The translations under genes and the position numbers were made by a program. Below the pieces are notes generated by a model. It did not search any database and had not been told where the DNA came from. It saw only the letters and a list, made by a program, of their open reading frames with translations. Positions 8,832 through 17,272 of a DNA stretch of 58,425 bases are shown here, one piece after another. Source of the DNA: an uncultured Clostridia bacterium (GTDB lineage: Bacteria > Bacillota > Clostridia > Christensenellales > CAG-314); the NCBI GenBank assembly GCA_934294965.1, contig CAKRAM010000100.1, forward strand, positions 1-58,425, given 5' to 3'. The number at the start of each line of letters is the position of its first letter. The stretch's first letter is position 1.

Positions 8832-10082
8832 TTATTTGTTTTCTGCCTCGGCGGAAAGTTTGTTGTAAAGCGCGATTTGAGCAAAATGCAATTTGGTTAG
8901 CGGATTGGGTTTATTTATCGGGTAAATCCAATAGGTGTCTTTGCCGTCGAACAGGTCAAAAGCATCGCCACGTCCTTTGAAGTCGTACTCGATATGTACC
9001 GAACTCATGGAAATTGCATCGCGATGCAGCGTGTACGACTGACCGTCGTGAACCCCCTTGACGGTAAAACCGTTTTCGTCGTGAACCAAGTGTGCCACTT
9101 CCGGGAAACGAACAAAGCCTTTTCCGGAAAAAGATACGAGTTTTTCCACGTAAACGTCGTCCTCGAAGCGATACGTTCCGGCCTCTACTTCCTTTTTGAC
9201 GTTTGCCGCCTGATAGTCGTACCACTCGGTGGGATCGGTGTAGATATCTTTGCCGTCGTCGGCAAGCAATCTGCCGTATTCGTCCATCGTCCAACTTTTT
9301 CCGCAGTGCTTACACCAAATTTTGGTATCCTTGCTATCGGTTGTAAATTCCTCCCCGCAAGAGGGGCATTGATACAAAACGCGATGAATGTTGTGTGCAC
9401 GCTTGGGACTATCCACCTTTATTTTGTTTTCCAATTGCCAATGATAGTCGTTGTAGACAAACGCTTGCTCTATGCGAGATTGAATTTCTTCGGCGGACAA
9501 GGTTTGCACCTCTTCCAAAGTGGCGACCTGTTTCATTTCCGCAACCAAAGGCACTTTTCGGTACGGGCGTTTGCACCATTGTGGCGAACGAATAAAGTTG
9601 CCATGCATCACGATAACCACAACCGGGCATTTGCAAAGTTTTGCCAGTTTGCCCAGCGCCTTGTCGATGGGTTCGGTTTTGCCGATGAGCGAAAACCTTG
9701 CCTCCGGGAAGAACGTGCATGTTGTGTTCATTTTCTTTACCGAGTACGCAACGTTACGCACCACCGACGGTTCGTTGGTAAATTTGTGCTTGTAAATGCC
9801 GCCGATAGAACGCATTACGTAGTTCCTGCCCACAAACTCCTCTACGGAAACAACCCAAGTGCAACGATGTTTGGTGCAGCGATTGACCATAGGAAAGTCC
9901 ACAAACGACGAGTGAGTTGCTATTACCAAATAAGGAGGTTTTAGCCCTTCGCAATTTATGCGCTTGATTGTGGTTTTTGTACCCGCCAGATAGAAACCTT
10001 CTATTATCTTTTCCAGCCCGTACCAAAACAAATTGGGGCGTTTGGGACGGAGCGTTGTGTCGATTTTTTTGTATTCTTTCAT
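8832..10082 (-). CDS. PlsC-type acyltransferase with C-terminal zinc ribbon (paralog 1)
   Basis: Predicted glycerolipid acyltransferase acting at the membrane surface, perhaps acylating lysophosphatidate or a related lipid. In the 416-residue product the acyltransferase domain (about 30-200) has the catalytic HX4D motif, His57-SSFV-Asp62, and a second conserved block FPEAR at 125-129, where the family usually has FPEGTRS. A four-Cys zinc ribbon follows (Cys239, 242, 257, 260), then about 150 residues with no known match. The start at 10082 has GGAG at correct spacing; ATG at 10094 is an alternative. It is a paralog of the gene at 11780-13084, with the same domain order. Confidence 0.8.
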   Translation of the reverse strand: MKEYKKIDTTLRPKRPNLFWYGLEKIIEGFYLAGTKTTIKRINCEGLKPPYLVIATHSSFVDFPMVNRCTKHRCTWVVSVEEFVGRNYVMRSIGGIYKHKFTNEPSVVRNVAYSVKKMNTTCTFFPEARFSLIGKTEPIDKALGKLAKLCKCPVVVIVMHGNFIRSPQWCKRPYRKVPLVAEMKQVATLEEVQTLSAEEIQSRIEQAFVYNDYHWQLENKIKVDSPKRAHNIHRVLYQCPSCGEEFTTDSKDTKIWCKHCGKSWTMDEYGRLLADDGKDIYTDPTEWYDYQAANVKKEVEAGTYRFEDDVYVEKLVSFSGKGFVRFPEVAHLVHDENGFTVKGVHDGQSYTLHRDAISMSSVHIEYDFKGRGDAFDLFDGKDTYWIYPINKPNPLTKLHFAQIALYNKLSAEAENK

Positions 10083-10170
10083 TGTTTTCTCCATATGCTT
10101 GCGGCGCGTGCCGTAACTATACTTTGTTGACATTTTTGCCAAAGCAAACTTGTTGCCCGACTTTTGGAAC

Positions 10171-10200
10171 ATTATACCACACAACGGGCAATTATGGCAA
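10171..10200 (-). promoter_or_regulatory. Putative promoter of acyltransferase paralog 1
   Basis: Minus-strand TTGCCA (10200-10195), an 18-nt spacer and TATAAT (10176-10171), about 90 nt upstream of the start at 10082. Confidence 0.55.
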
Positions 10201-10483
10201 CGATTTGAACACGACATTTAACATTTGTTTACATTAAACAAATATCTTGATTTGCAGCATACACAAGCCGACTCTCCAAACAAAATACCCCGTTTACAAG
10301 ACAAAAGAAAAGTGTTATAGTAATACACGGGACAGGATATAAAACAATCGATTATGTTTGGTGCGCTTTCAGACAAAACTTCCGATATTACACACTATGT
10401 GATGTTAAAATTCGGACAAGTCCTATTTTAAGTTGCCACACGCAACTTCCACAATAAATTGTGCATCACGGTTTGAAAAAAAG

Positions 10484-10800
10484 GCAAAGTAGCAAGCCCT
10501 TGCAAGCAAACTTGCAACTTCTTGTACTATAAACTGTACGAAGTAAATCTTTTGCCTGTCGACAAAATCTTTCAAACACTTTCGTGTTTCCGCAAAAACT
10601 AGCGTTTTTGCCTTCAAGTATGTAAAACGGCGAAGTCGCAAGCCCTTGCAAGCAAGCTTGCAACTTCTTGTATTATAAACTGTACGAAGTAAATCTTTTG
10701 CCTGTCGACAAAATCTTTCAAACACTTTCGTGTTTCCGCAAAAAAAACTATCTTTTTCGCACTTCAAATATGTTAAACTGCGAAGTTGCAAAAACCCTAC
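10484..10800 (+). repeat. Tandem repeat of about 146 bp, two copies plus a partial third
   Basis: Copies begin at 10484, 10630 and 10780 (the last truncated). Copies 1 and 2 are nearly identical over about 110 nt. Each contains a hairpin such as TTGCAAGC-AA-GCTTGCAA, the block GTACGAAGTAAATCTTTTGC, and an AAACAC-TTTC-GTGTTT hairpin. A diverged single copy is at 25437-25570 and a more distant inverted one at 2402-2472. The array abuts the ribosome-binding site of the PIG-L gene. It is non-coding. Confidence 0.9.
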
Positions 10801-10818
10801 ACCGGGAGAAAACCATAT

Positions 10819-11577
10819 ATGCTGCTGGGATTTTTGAAAAAAGCCGCTCCGCTGCCTAATTTGACGCAATTCGACACATATTTGTTTGTTGGTCCGCACC
10901 CGGACGACATAGAAGTTGCCTGCGGCGGCACGGTGGAAAAACTTCGCAAAATGGGCAAAAACGTCCACTTTACGATTGCCACAAACGGTTGCGTGGGAAG
11001 TCTGGACGAAACTTTGACCGAAAGCCAAATTGTGGAAATTCGCCAAAGGGAAGCGACGGCATCGGCAAAACTGTTGGGCGTGACCGACGTGGAATTTTTG
11101 CCATATGACGACGGCTCGGCATACGACTGCAAACTTTTGACCGAAAGTTTAGTCAAAACGATTTTGCGAGTTAAGCCCGACATCGTGTTTTGCCCGGACT
11201 ATCTTTGCCCGTCCGAACTGCACCCCGACCACGTAAATGTGGGAGAGGCAACGTCAAAAGCCGTGTTTTTTGCCTCGTGGGACAAACTTACCGCGCGGCT
11301 GGGACTTACGGGCAGCGTGAAAAACATAACGATTGCGTTCTACTACACCGACAAGCCCAACGCATACGTAAATGTTAGCGGCTGCTTTGAGGCACACATG
11401 AATGCCATTGCCCTGCACCAATCGCAATTTTCGCAAAACGAACTGAACGCATACCGCAGTTATTTTAAGCTGCGGGAAATTAGATTGGGACTGAAAAGCG
11501 GCAAAGGTCGCGCCGAAGGTTACCGCGCGCTTGCACCTATTCACCAACACTGTTTTCCGGAAGTCAACGAATACTAA
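10819..11577 (+). CDS. PIG-L/LmbE family N-deacetylase
   Basis: PIG-L family enzymes are zinc-dependent deacetylases acting on N-acetylglucosaminyl lipids or small molecules such as bacillithiol or mycothiol precursors. The 252-residue protein has the diagnostic zinc motif PHPDDIE (His27, Asp29, Asp30) near the N-terminus and the second zinc His in ELHPDH. The RQREATASAKLLGV segment is typical of the family. The ATG at 10819 follows CGGGAG. It is flanked on both sides by zinc-ribbon acyltransferases, so a lipid or glycolipid substrate is plausible, but a bacillithiol-type role cannot be excluded. Confidence 0.88.
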   Translation: MLLGFLKKAAPLPNLTQFDTYLFVGPHPDDIEVACGGTVEKLRKMGKNVHFTIATNGCVGSLDETLTESQIVEIRQREATASAKLLGVTDVEFLPYDDGSAYDCKLLTESLVKTILRVKPDIVFCPDYLCPSELHPDHVNVGEATSKAVFFASWDKLTARLGLTGSVKNITIAFYYTDKPNAYVNVSGCFEAHMNAIALHQSQFSQNELNAYRSYFKLREIRLGLKSGKGRAEGYRALAPIHQHCFPEVNEY

Positions 11578-11614
11578 ATAGTTAGCAGTTCCGTTCCTAT
11601 CACCAATTACCCCC

Positions 11615-11640
11615 AAAGGCTGATTTTCAGCCTTTTTTTT
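11615..11640 (+). terminator. Terminator after PIG-L gene
   Basis: AAAGGCTG-ATTTT-CAGCCTTT followed by six more T, 37 nt after the stop. Confidence 0.85.
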
Positions 11641-11660
11641 CGAGCGCTCAACGTTGACAA

Positions 11661-11677
11661 TTGTTAAGATTTAACAA
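11661..11677. promoter_or_regulatory. Candidate operator palindrome upstream of acyltransferase paralog 2
   Basis: TTGTTAA-GAT-TTAACAA is a perfect 7-bp inverted repeat with a 3-nt centre. It ends 15 nt before the -35 element at 11693. Its position suits a repressor or activator site; the protein is unknown. Confidence 0.45.
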
Positions 11678-11692
11678 TCGTTAAATTATTTG

Positions 11693-11721
11693 TTGCAAAC
11701 GCTCCGATGCTGTGCTAAAAT
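11693..11721 (+). promoter_or_regulatory. Promoter of acyltransferase paralog 2
   Basis: TTGCAA (11693-11698), 17-nt spacer, TAAAAT (11716-11721) with an extended TG. It lies about 60 nt upstream of the ATG at 11780. Confidence 0.6.
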
Positions 11722-11779
11722 ACAGTAGTTGTTATGCAAATTACATACGCAAGCAACTCCACAAGCTGAGGGAGGCTCT

Positions 11780-13084
11780 ATGAAGAAAACGATAAACGAA
11801 GAAGTTATGGCTTTGAAAGTCAAAAAGCCGGGATTGATTATGCACAGTGTGCTTTCCATCGTTACAAAAGCCTTATACTACAAAAAATGCAACGTTACGG
11901 TAAACTCTACCGTGGACTTGAACAAATACAAAGGCAAACCGCTGATGATAGTTGCAAACCACGCATCCAGAATGGACTACGCGTTTGTGACGTTTGCTAT
12001 TCCCAACAGAAAAATCAACTTTGTTGCCGCCGAAAACGAATTTCACCGCAAAAAGTTCAAATTTGCGTTTGCGGTGGGACATGTTATCCCCAAAAAGAAT
12101 TTCGTGCCGGATATTAAAGCCATAAAGTGCATGGCAAAAATTATCAAGCAGGAAAAGGAAGGAACGGTTTGCATTTTCCCTTGCGGAATGTCCACCGCTT
12201 CCGGAGCACAACAACCCTCGATGCTGGGCAGCGGCAAAATGCTTAAACACTACGGTGCAACCGTTTTGGGCGTGCGTATCCACGGAGGATACTTTGTAAG
12301 CCCCAAATTTGACATAACCGAACGCTACGGCAAAGTGGAAATTGAACTGTTCGAATTGTTCACCCCCGAACAACTTGCCGAATACGACGAAGAAACCATC
12401 CAACAAAAGATGGACGAGGCGATTTTCACCGACGACTACGCTTGGAACCAAACACGCCAAAACAGTTACAAGTGCAAAGGAGGCTTTGCCGACGAATTGC
12501 AACAACTGCTTTACAAATGCCCCGTTTGCGGAGAAGAAATGCAAATGGAAGGCAAAGGCAACGAAATTAAGTGCAAGAAGTGCGGCAACGGCGCAACGCT
12601 GGACGACAAATACAACCTTGTGGCGCTCCCCGGTAGCCGCGTCCCCAAAAACATCCGCGCTTGGTTCGACAACGAACGCCGCGCAATGGCACGCGAAGTG
12701 AAAAATCCCGACTTTTGTTTGGAAGAACACGTCACGCTGGGCGCATTGCCTGACTACGAATATATGCCCAACGACCGCATTTGCAACATCGTTGGCGAAG
12801 GCAAAATTCGTTTGGATCACAGCGGTTTCAGTTATGTCGGCACACGCGACGGAAAGCCTTGGGAAGTGTTTATAAAATCCGACGTGATAAACACACTTTG
12901 TTTGCCGCTGGACGCAAGTTTCTTCTATACCTATGCAAGCGGCGAATTTTTGCAATTTACGCCGGATACCAAAAGTTGCATGCGCTGGTCGTTTGCCGTA
13001 GAAGAAATGTACTGCTTAAACGGCGGAAAGTGGAAAAACTATCCTTGGTTCGACTACGAACACGACGAACCGCTTGTCCCTTGA
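11780..13084 (+). CDS. PlsC-type acyltransferase with C-terminal zinc ribbon (paralog 2)
   Basis: The 434-residue protein has the same plan as the product of 8832-10082. An N-terminal acyltransferase domain carries HX4D (His61-ASRM-Asp66). A zinc ribbon follows (Cys247, 250, 265, 268), then a C-terminal region of about 160 residues. The second acyltransferase block reads FPCGMS (133-138) instead of FPEGTRS, losing the Glu. The two paralogs are only distantly similar, so they probably differ in acceptor or acyl donor. The start at 11780 follows GAGGGAGG. A separate promoter and possible operator lie upstream, and a terminator lies downstream. Confidence 0.8.
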   Translation: MKKTINEEVMALKVKKPGLIMHSVLSIVTKALYYKKCNVTVNSTVDLNKYKGKPLMIVANHASRMDYAFVTFAIPNRKINFVAAENEFHRKKFKFAFAVGHVIPKKNFVPDIKAIKCMAKIIKQEKEGTVCIFPCGMSTASGAQQPSMLGSGKMLKHYGATVLGVRIHGGYFVSPKFDITERYGKVEIELFELFTPEQLAEYDEETIQQKMDEAIFTDDYAWNQTRQNSYKCKGGFADELQQLLYKCPVCGEEMQMEGKGNEIKCKKCGNGATLDDKYNLVALPGSRVPKNIRAWFDNERRAMAREVKNPDFCLEEHVTLGALPDYEYMPNDRICNIVGEGKIRLDHSGFSYVGTRDGKPWEVFIKSDVINTLCLPLDASFFYTYASGEFLQFTPDTKSCMRWSFAVEEMYCLNGGKWKNYPWFDYEHDEPLVP

Positions 13085-13191
13085 CGCCGACACAAAGACG
13101 ACTGCCACATCGTGTCGTAATCATGCTTGCAATACGTTCATCCAAGAGTTTTGATGATAAAAGCAAGCGGACGCAACGATAACTACAAAGT

Positions 13192-13226
13192 AAAACGGAT
13201 TGCCCGTCAAAAGGCAATCCGTTTTT
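13192..13226. terminator. Terminator between convergent acyltransferase and mreB-like genes
   Basis: AAAACGGATTGCC and GGCAATCCGTTTT form a perfect 13-bp stem around CGTCAAAA. T-run on the plus side and A-run on the other suggest it serves both converging genes. Confidence 0.85.
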
Positions 13227-13262
13227 AATTTTGTTTGACATTCTTTTACCGTAGAAACGCTT

Positions 13263-14228
13263 TTATGCGGAAAGCATCCCCTCAACTGCGGCATCGTCGC
13301 AACGAGCGGAAATCTTGACGGGGAAGCCGAGTTCGCGTTGAAGGTAAGCGTCCAACCCTGCGATTTTTGCCGTACCGCCGCACAGCATAACACCGGTGCG
13401 CTTGACGAGCGATTGCAATTCCTGCGGAACGCCGGCAACCAAACCTTGGATAACCGTTACGTACTTTTTGGCAAAATCTACAACCGTGTCGTACAATTCC
13501 TTTGCGCTTACGGAGATATTTTCCGTTCCGCCGTGGCGCACGTTTTGTCCGGAAACGACAACCGCAGTTGCGTCGTTGGGGAACATACTCACGCAGTTGA
13601 CTTTTAGGTATTCGGCTTGCTCGAAGGACAAGTGTACCATGTACTTGGAAGCAATTCGCTCGATTATGGCTTCGGTAAGTTGTCTGCCGGCATAGTACAG
13701 CGTACAGCCGGAAACAATTGCGTTGGAGTACACAATTGCAATGTCGGCGCAATCGCAGCCCAAATCCGCCACAATGCCCTGACGCGTGCTAAACTCTCCA
13801 AACAGTTGATAACTTATTGCAACGGGCGTTTCCACAAAGAACACTTGCCTTGCGCCCAATCCCAAAAAGATGCCTTCCACCGTTTTTTTGTCGGCGGAGA
13901 TCATTCCGCAGGGAGATATGCAGTACACGTTGTACCTGTTGAACGCCGTAAGTTTGCCGCCGATAAGCCTTGTGAGCAATTCCGTCACCAACGCAGTTAC
14001 GCCTTCAACGTCGATTACCGCGCCTTCCAAAATAGGTCTGCCCAGTTTAACCGCTCCGTGTTGGCGGTTGTATTCCTCAAACGCGTCTAATCCGACGGCG
14101 ACGATTTCTTTGCTGTCCTGTCCGCCGTACGCGACGACCGACGGAATTTTGTCCACAAAGCCGTCCTTTTTGAGAGCGGCGGTTATGTAGTTTGCCCCTA
14201 AATCGAAAATCAAGTCGTAGTTTGCCAT
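13263..14228 (-). CDS. mreB: Divergent MreB-like actin homolog
   Basis: MreB forms membrane-bound filaments that direct the cell-wall elongation machinery. The 321-residue protein keeps the actin-fold landmarks: phosphate-1 DLGANY (Asp9), FVETPVAISY with Glu133, phosphate-2 DLGCDCADIAIV (155-166) and the adenosine motif VMLCGGTAKIAGL. Phosphate-2 is unusual: where MreB has DIGGGTTE, this has Cys158, Asp159, Cys160, Ala161. No mreC or mreD follows; a terminator does. It lies downstream of maf on the same strand, as in the maf-radC-mreB arrangement of Bacillus, without radC. It could be the organism's MreB or a diverged paralog. Confidence 0.75.
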   Translation of the reverse strand: MANYDLIFDLGANYITAALKKDGFVDKIPSVVAYGGQDSKEIVAVGLDAFEEYNRQHGAVKLGRPILEGAVIDVEGVTALVTELLTRLIGGKLTAFNRYNVYCISPCGMISADKKTVEGIFLGLGARQVFFVETPVAISYQLFGEFSTRQGIVADLGCDCADIAIVYSNAIVSGCTLYYAGRQLTEAIIERIASKYMVHLSFEQAEYLKVNCVSMFPNDATAVVVSGQNVRHGGTENISVSAKELYDTVVDFAKKYVTVIQGLVAGVPQELQSLVKRTGVMLCGGTAKIAGLDAYLQRELGFPVKISARCDDAAVEGMLSA

Positions 14229-14331
14229 TTGTATCTCCTTCTACTCCGTAGCGAAAGTATGGTTATCGTATTATGTGTTTTGTGTTGTTTTTTGTTTTGA
14301 AAATCGCATTGCTTATGCCAAGTGCAAAGCG

Positions 14332-14889
14332 TTACTTTTGGTCGTCTAAAATCTTGTCCAGCACCGCAAAAATCTTTTCGGTGGGAAAACCTACCACGTT
14401 GTTGTAGCTTCCGTCGACGTTGCAAACGAAGCCGCTATCCTGCACGCCGTAGGCTCCGGCTTTGTCCAGCGGAGAACACGTTGCCACGTAGTCGTCGATT
14501 TGCTTGGAAGTTAGCGCGTGAAACGTAACAGCCGATGTTTCCGTAAAGGCAACAATACCTTGTGGATAGACTATGCAAACACCACTATGCACCAAGTGCG
14601 TTTTGCCGGACAACTCACTAAGCATTTGCCGCGCGTGGCTTTCGTTAAGCGGTTTACCCAAAAGTTTACCGTTGTCGTCCACCACCGTGTCGCATCCGAT
14701 TACGACGCAATCGCGATTGGCGGCATAGACGGAAAGCGCCTTGTCGACAGCCTGTTCCAAACACACTCCGCGCGGAGTTGCAGCATTGCTGCGTTCGGCA
14801 CAGGTTGCTCCGATTGCCGTATATTTGTACCCCGCTTGCAAAAGCAACTGTTTGCGCCTTGGGGAATTGCTTGCCAAAATCAATTTCAT
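14332..14889 (-). CDS. maf: Maf family nucleotide pyrophosphatase
   Basis: Maf proteins hydrolyse dTTP, UTP or modified nucleotides to monophosphates and can slow septum formation. The 185-residue product begins with the family signature ILASNSPRRKQLL and has GCDTVV with the catalytic acid, the GKP.N block and the C-terminal NVVGFP motif. MKLILAS at 14889 is chosen as start because AGGG lies 8 nt upstream; ATG at 14895 is possible. It sits 103 nt upstream of the mreB-like gene and 44 nt downstream of the esterase gene, so all three may be cotranscribed. Confidence 0.93.
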   Translation of the reverse strand: MKLILASNSPRRKQLLLQAGYKYTAIGATCAERSNAATPRGVCLEQAVDKALSVYAANRDCVVIGCDTVVDDNGKLLGKPLNESHARQMLSELSGKTHLVHSGVCIVYPQGIVAFTETSAVTFHALTSKQIDDYVATCSPLDKAGAYGVQDSGFVCNVDGSYNNVVGFPTEKIFAVLDKILDDQK

Positions 14890-14933
14890 ATTCATTGCCC
14901 TGCCGACAAATTCTGCAATAAGTATTTTTGTTT

Positions 14934-15755
14934 TTACTCCGTCGGCAAATTGTCGTAGTACCTTTGCAAAAAGTCCAACGCAAACACGCCGAAAAACTGC
15001 CTCCATGATAACTCGTTGTGAGCGTTGCCGCTTTCCAAAATAAGCCTACAATCCACGCCCGAGCGGACCAAATCGTCGTAAAGTCTTACAGAGTTGCACT
15101 TCATACGCTTGTCGGTGGTAAACTCGTCGCATTCCTTTCCTCCGCAGTAAATCACGGCTCTCATAGGTTTGGAGATTACCGTCTTTTTGACAAACCTGTT
15201 CCAACACTTTTGGTTGAACTCCGTATACGTGGAAAACAATCCCATTTGGGAAAATTGCCGCTGATATTCCAGTCCCAAGTAGGCGCTTATACGCCCGCCC
15301 ATGCTGCTGCCGATGACGGCATTGCCCTGACGAACCTTTTCGGTTTTGTACCTTGAGTTGACCTCCGCCATGAGGTTTTTTGCAAAAAACTCGGCGTATT
15401 TTTCGCCGTCGCGGCCGCGATTAAGTCGGCTTTTTGCAACCGTTCTTTTGGCTTTGAACGCCCTAAAAGCGATTTTCCACGGACTGTATTCCGAAAGGCG
15501 AAACCGCTCGTCCGATTCCACCGCCACCACAATTGCCTTGTAGCCGAATTTGGCATCGATTTCGTCCATAGTTTCCGCCGCGCGCCAACTGTTGCCAAAG
15601 TGGCAAAGCCTGTCGTAAAAGCAATTTTGCCCGTCCTGCATGTAGATAACGGGGAAACAATCGCCGTCGTCGTAGCCGTCGGGCAAATACACCCAAACGA
15701 TACGAGAACGATTGAGTTGCGGAATTTCTATTTCGAAACTTTCGATTCGGGACAT
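14934..15755 (-). CDS. Esterase D/enterochelin-esterase-like alpha/beta hydrolase
   Basis: The 273-residue protein belongs to the putative esterase (PF00756-type) branch of the alpha/beta hydrolases. It shows RIVWVYLPDGYDDG and PVIYMQDGQN near the N-terminus and a nucleophile elbow GSSMGG with Ser151. A C-terminal SGNAHNELSWRQFF provides His246. These enzymes act on acyl esters such as S-formylglutathione, siderophores or feruloyl sugars; the substrate here cannot be inferred. No signal peptide is visible, so it is cytoplasmic. It is first in the esterase-maf-mreB run. Confidence 0.85.
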   Translation of the reverse strand: MSRIESFEIEIPQLNRSRIVWVYLPDGYDDGDCFPVIYMQDGQNCFYDRLCHFGNSWRAAETMDEIDAKFGYKAIVVAVESDERFRLSEYSPWKIAFRAFKAKRTVAKSRLNRGRDGEKYAEFFAKNLMAEVNSRYKTEKVRQGNAVIGSSMGGRISAYLGLEYQRQFSQMGLFSTYTEFNQKCWNRFVKKTVISKPMRAVIYCGGKECDEFTTDKRMKCNSVRLYDDLVRSGVDCRLILESGNAHNELSWRQFFGVFALDFLQRYYDNLPTE

Positions 15756-15821
15756 AGTGTGCCTCGCTAAAACGATTATATTTTATTTTAGCATAGATTT
15801 GCCGCCAATGCAAGCGACAAA

Positions 15822-16316
15822 TCACAGGTCTATCGTGCGCAAATGCCCTGTAAAATTGAAACCTTCGTAGTTGTGTTGGCGCAAAGCCTCGTAGACGGCA
15901 ATTGCAACCGAATTGGACAAGTTAAGCGAGCGAGTGTCGGCAATCATCGGGATACGCACGGCGTGATCGTAATTGGCCGCAATAAGTTCTTCCGGCAAAC
16001 CTTTTGTTTCCTTGCCGAAAACCAAAAACACTTCGTCCGGGTACTGAACCTCTGTGTGGGCGTGCTGCGCCTTGGTGGAAAAAAAGTAGAACGGCTTATC
16101 CTCATACTGCGCGCGCAGTTCGTCAAAACCGTCGTGATAGTGAATTTCGCAATCTTTCCAATAGTCCAAACCTGCGCGTTTGAGCATTTTGTCGCTTGTA
16201 TCGAACCCCAAAGGGCGCACCAAATGCACCACGCTTCCCGTTGCGGCGGCAGTCCTAACTATATTGCCGGTGTTTTGAGGAATTTCCGGCTCGACCAAAA
16301 CTATATGTATTTTCAT
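15822..16316 (-). CDS. trmL: tRNA (cytidine(34)-2'-O)-methyltransferase
   Basis: TrmL is a SPOUT-fold enzyme that 2'-O-methylates the wobble nucleotide of tRNA-Leu isoacceptors using S-adenosylmethionine. The 164-residue length is typical. Family motifs are PEIPQNTGNIVRTAAATG at the N-terminus, LVFGKETKGLPEE forming the trefoil knot, and RIPM..TRSLNLSNSVAIAVYE at the C-terminus. Its ATG overlaps the dusB stop codon by four bases (ATGA), so the two are translationally coupled. Confidence 0.95.
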   Translation of the reverse strand: MKIHIVLVEPEIPQNTGNIVRTAAATGSVVHLVRPLGFDTSDKMLKRAGLDYWKDCEIHYHDGFDELRAQYEDKPFYFFSTKAQHAHTEVQYPDEVFLVFGKETKGLPEELIAANYDHAVRIPMIADTRSLNLSNSVAIAVYEALRQHNYEGFNFTGHLRTIDL

Positions 16317-17272
16317 TGTACTTCCTCTGGTTTTTCCAAAAAATTACGCACGACGGAAAGCATTTCCTCCGACGAACGACTGTTCATTATTTGCACGACA
16401 ACCGGGCGAGAATTTCGGACGCCCTTCAAATAGGCGGCTACATGCTTTTTCATTTCGTTGTTGACAACCCTTGCCGAGTAGTTTTCGGCAAGCAATTTTG
16501 TGTGCCGCTCGATCAGTTCCAAAATGTTTATTTGATAAGCGATGTCGGCAATTTCCGAAAAAATCCAGGGCCGACCGATTGCAGCGCGACCGATTGCCAC
16601 TCCGTACGCGCCCATGGAAAGCAATTGCTCGTACCGCTGTGTGCCGTCCACATCGCCGTTGGCAAATACGGGAATGCCCACCGACGCGATTTGCGGCAAC
16701 AGGGAATAATCCGCCGTGCCGGAATACATTTGCTTTGCCGTGCGAAAATGCACCGTTATAAAGTCCGCGCCGCTATCCTTGCACATTTTTGCAAAGTCCA
16801 CGGCTTTGCTCGCATCAGTGATGCCCAAACGGAATTTTACCGACACGGGTTTGCCCTTTACCGCCAGTTTCACAGCCGAAATACACTGCGATGCGAGTTT
16901 GGGATTAGATAGCAGTGCCGAGCCGTCGCCACCGCCCACAATCTTTTTGACGGGGCAACCCATGTTGATGTCTATTCCTTGATATGCCTGCATTTGCGGC
17001 AGCAAAACGCTGTTTGCCATAACCTGCGGTTCGTGTCCGAAAATTTGACAAAAGGACGGGCATGCGCCGCTATCCAAACGAATGAGCAACGACTTTGTGT
17101 TTTGGTTGTTCATTTCGATGGCTTTGCTGCTTACCATTTCCGTAACGGTAAGCCCTGCGCCGAAATCGGCACAAATTGCTCTAAACGCCGGATCGGTGTA
17201 GCCTGCCATGGGCGCAAGCATGGTTTTTGCGTACGCCGAAGCAAACAACTTGTCCACAATTTCAACCGACAT
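16313..17272 (-). CDS. dusB: tRNA-dihydrouridine synthase
   Basis: This FMN- and NADPH-dependent enzyme reduces uridine to dihydrouridine in the tRNA D-loop. The 319-residue TIM-barrel protein has LAPMAGYTDPAFR, then IDINMGCPVKKI with the catalytic Cys, then the FMN-binding SVKFRLG and ITVHFRT stretches. VFANGDVDG and GVAIGRAAIGRPW follow. It resembles the DusB group of Firmicutes. It overlaps mazG upstream by 11 nt and trmL downstream by 4 nt, making a compact tRNA-modification and house-cleaning operon. Confidence 0.95.
   Translation of the reverse strand: MSVEIVDKLFASAYAKTMLAPMAGYTDPAFRAICADFGAGLTVTEMVSSKAIEMNNQNTKSLLIRLDSGACPSFCQIFGHEPQVMANSVLLPQMQAYQGIDINMGCPVKKIVGGGDGSALLSNPKLASQCISAVKLAVKGKPVSVKFRLGITDASKAVDFAKMCKDSGADFITVHFRTAKQMYSGTADYSLLPQIASVGIPVFANGDVDGTQRYEQLLSMGAYGVAIGRAAIGRPWIFSEIADIAYQINILELIERHTKLLAENYSARVVNNEMKKHVAAYLKGVRNSRPVVVQIMNSRSSEEMLSVVRNFLEKPEEVQ

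Noticed and set aside
10423..11046. Open frames across the 146-bp repeats
   Set aside because: The frame repeats the same peptide (VFERFCRQAKDLLRTVY) because the DNA is repeated; there is no start signal.
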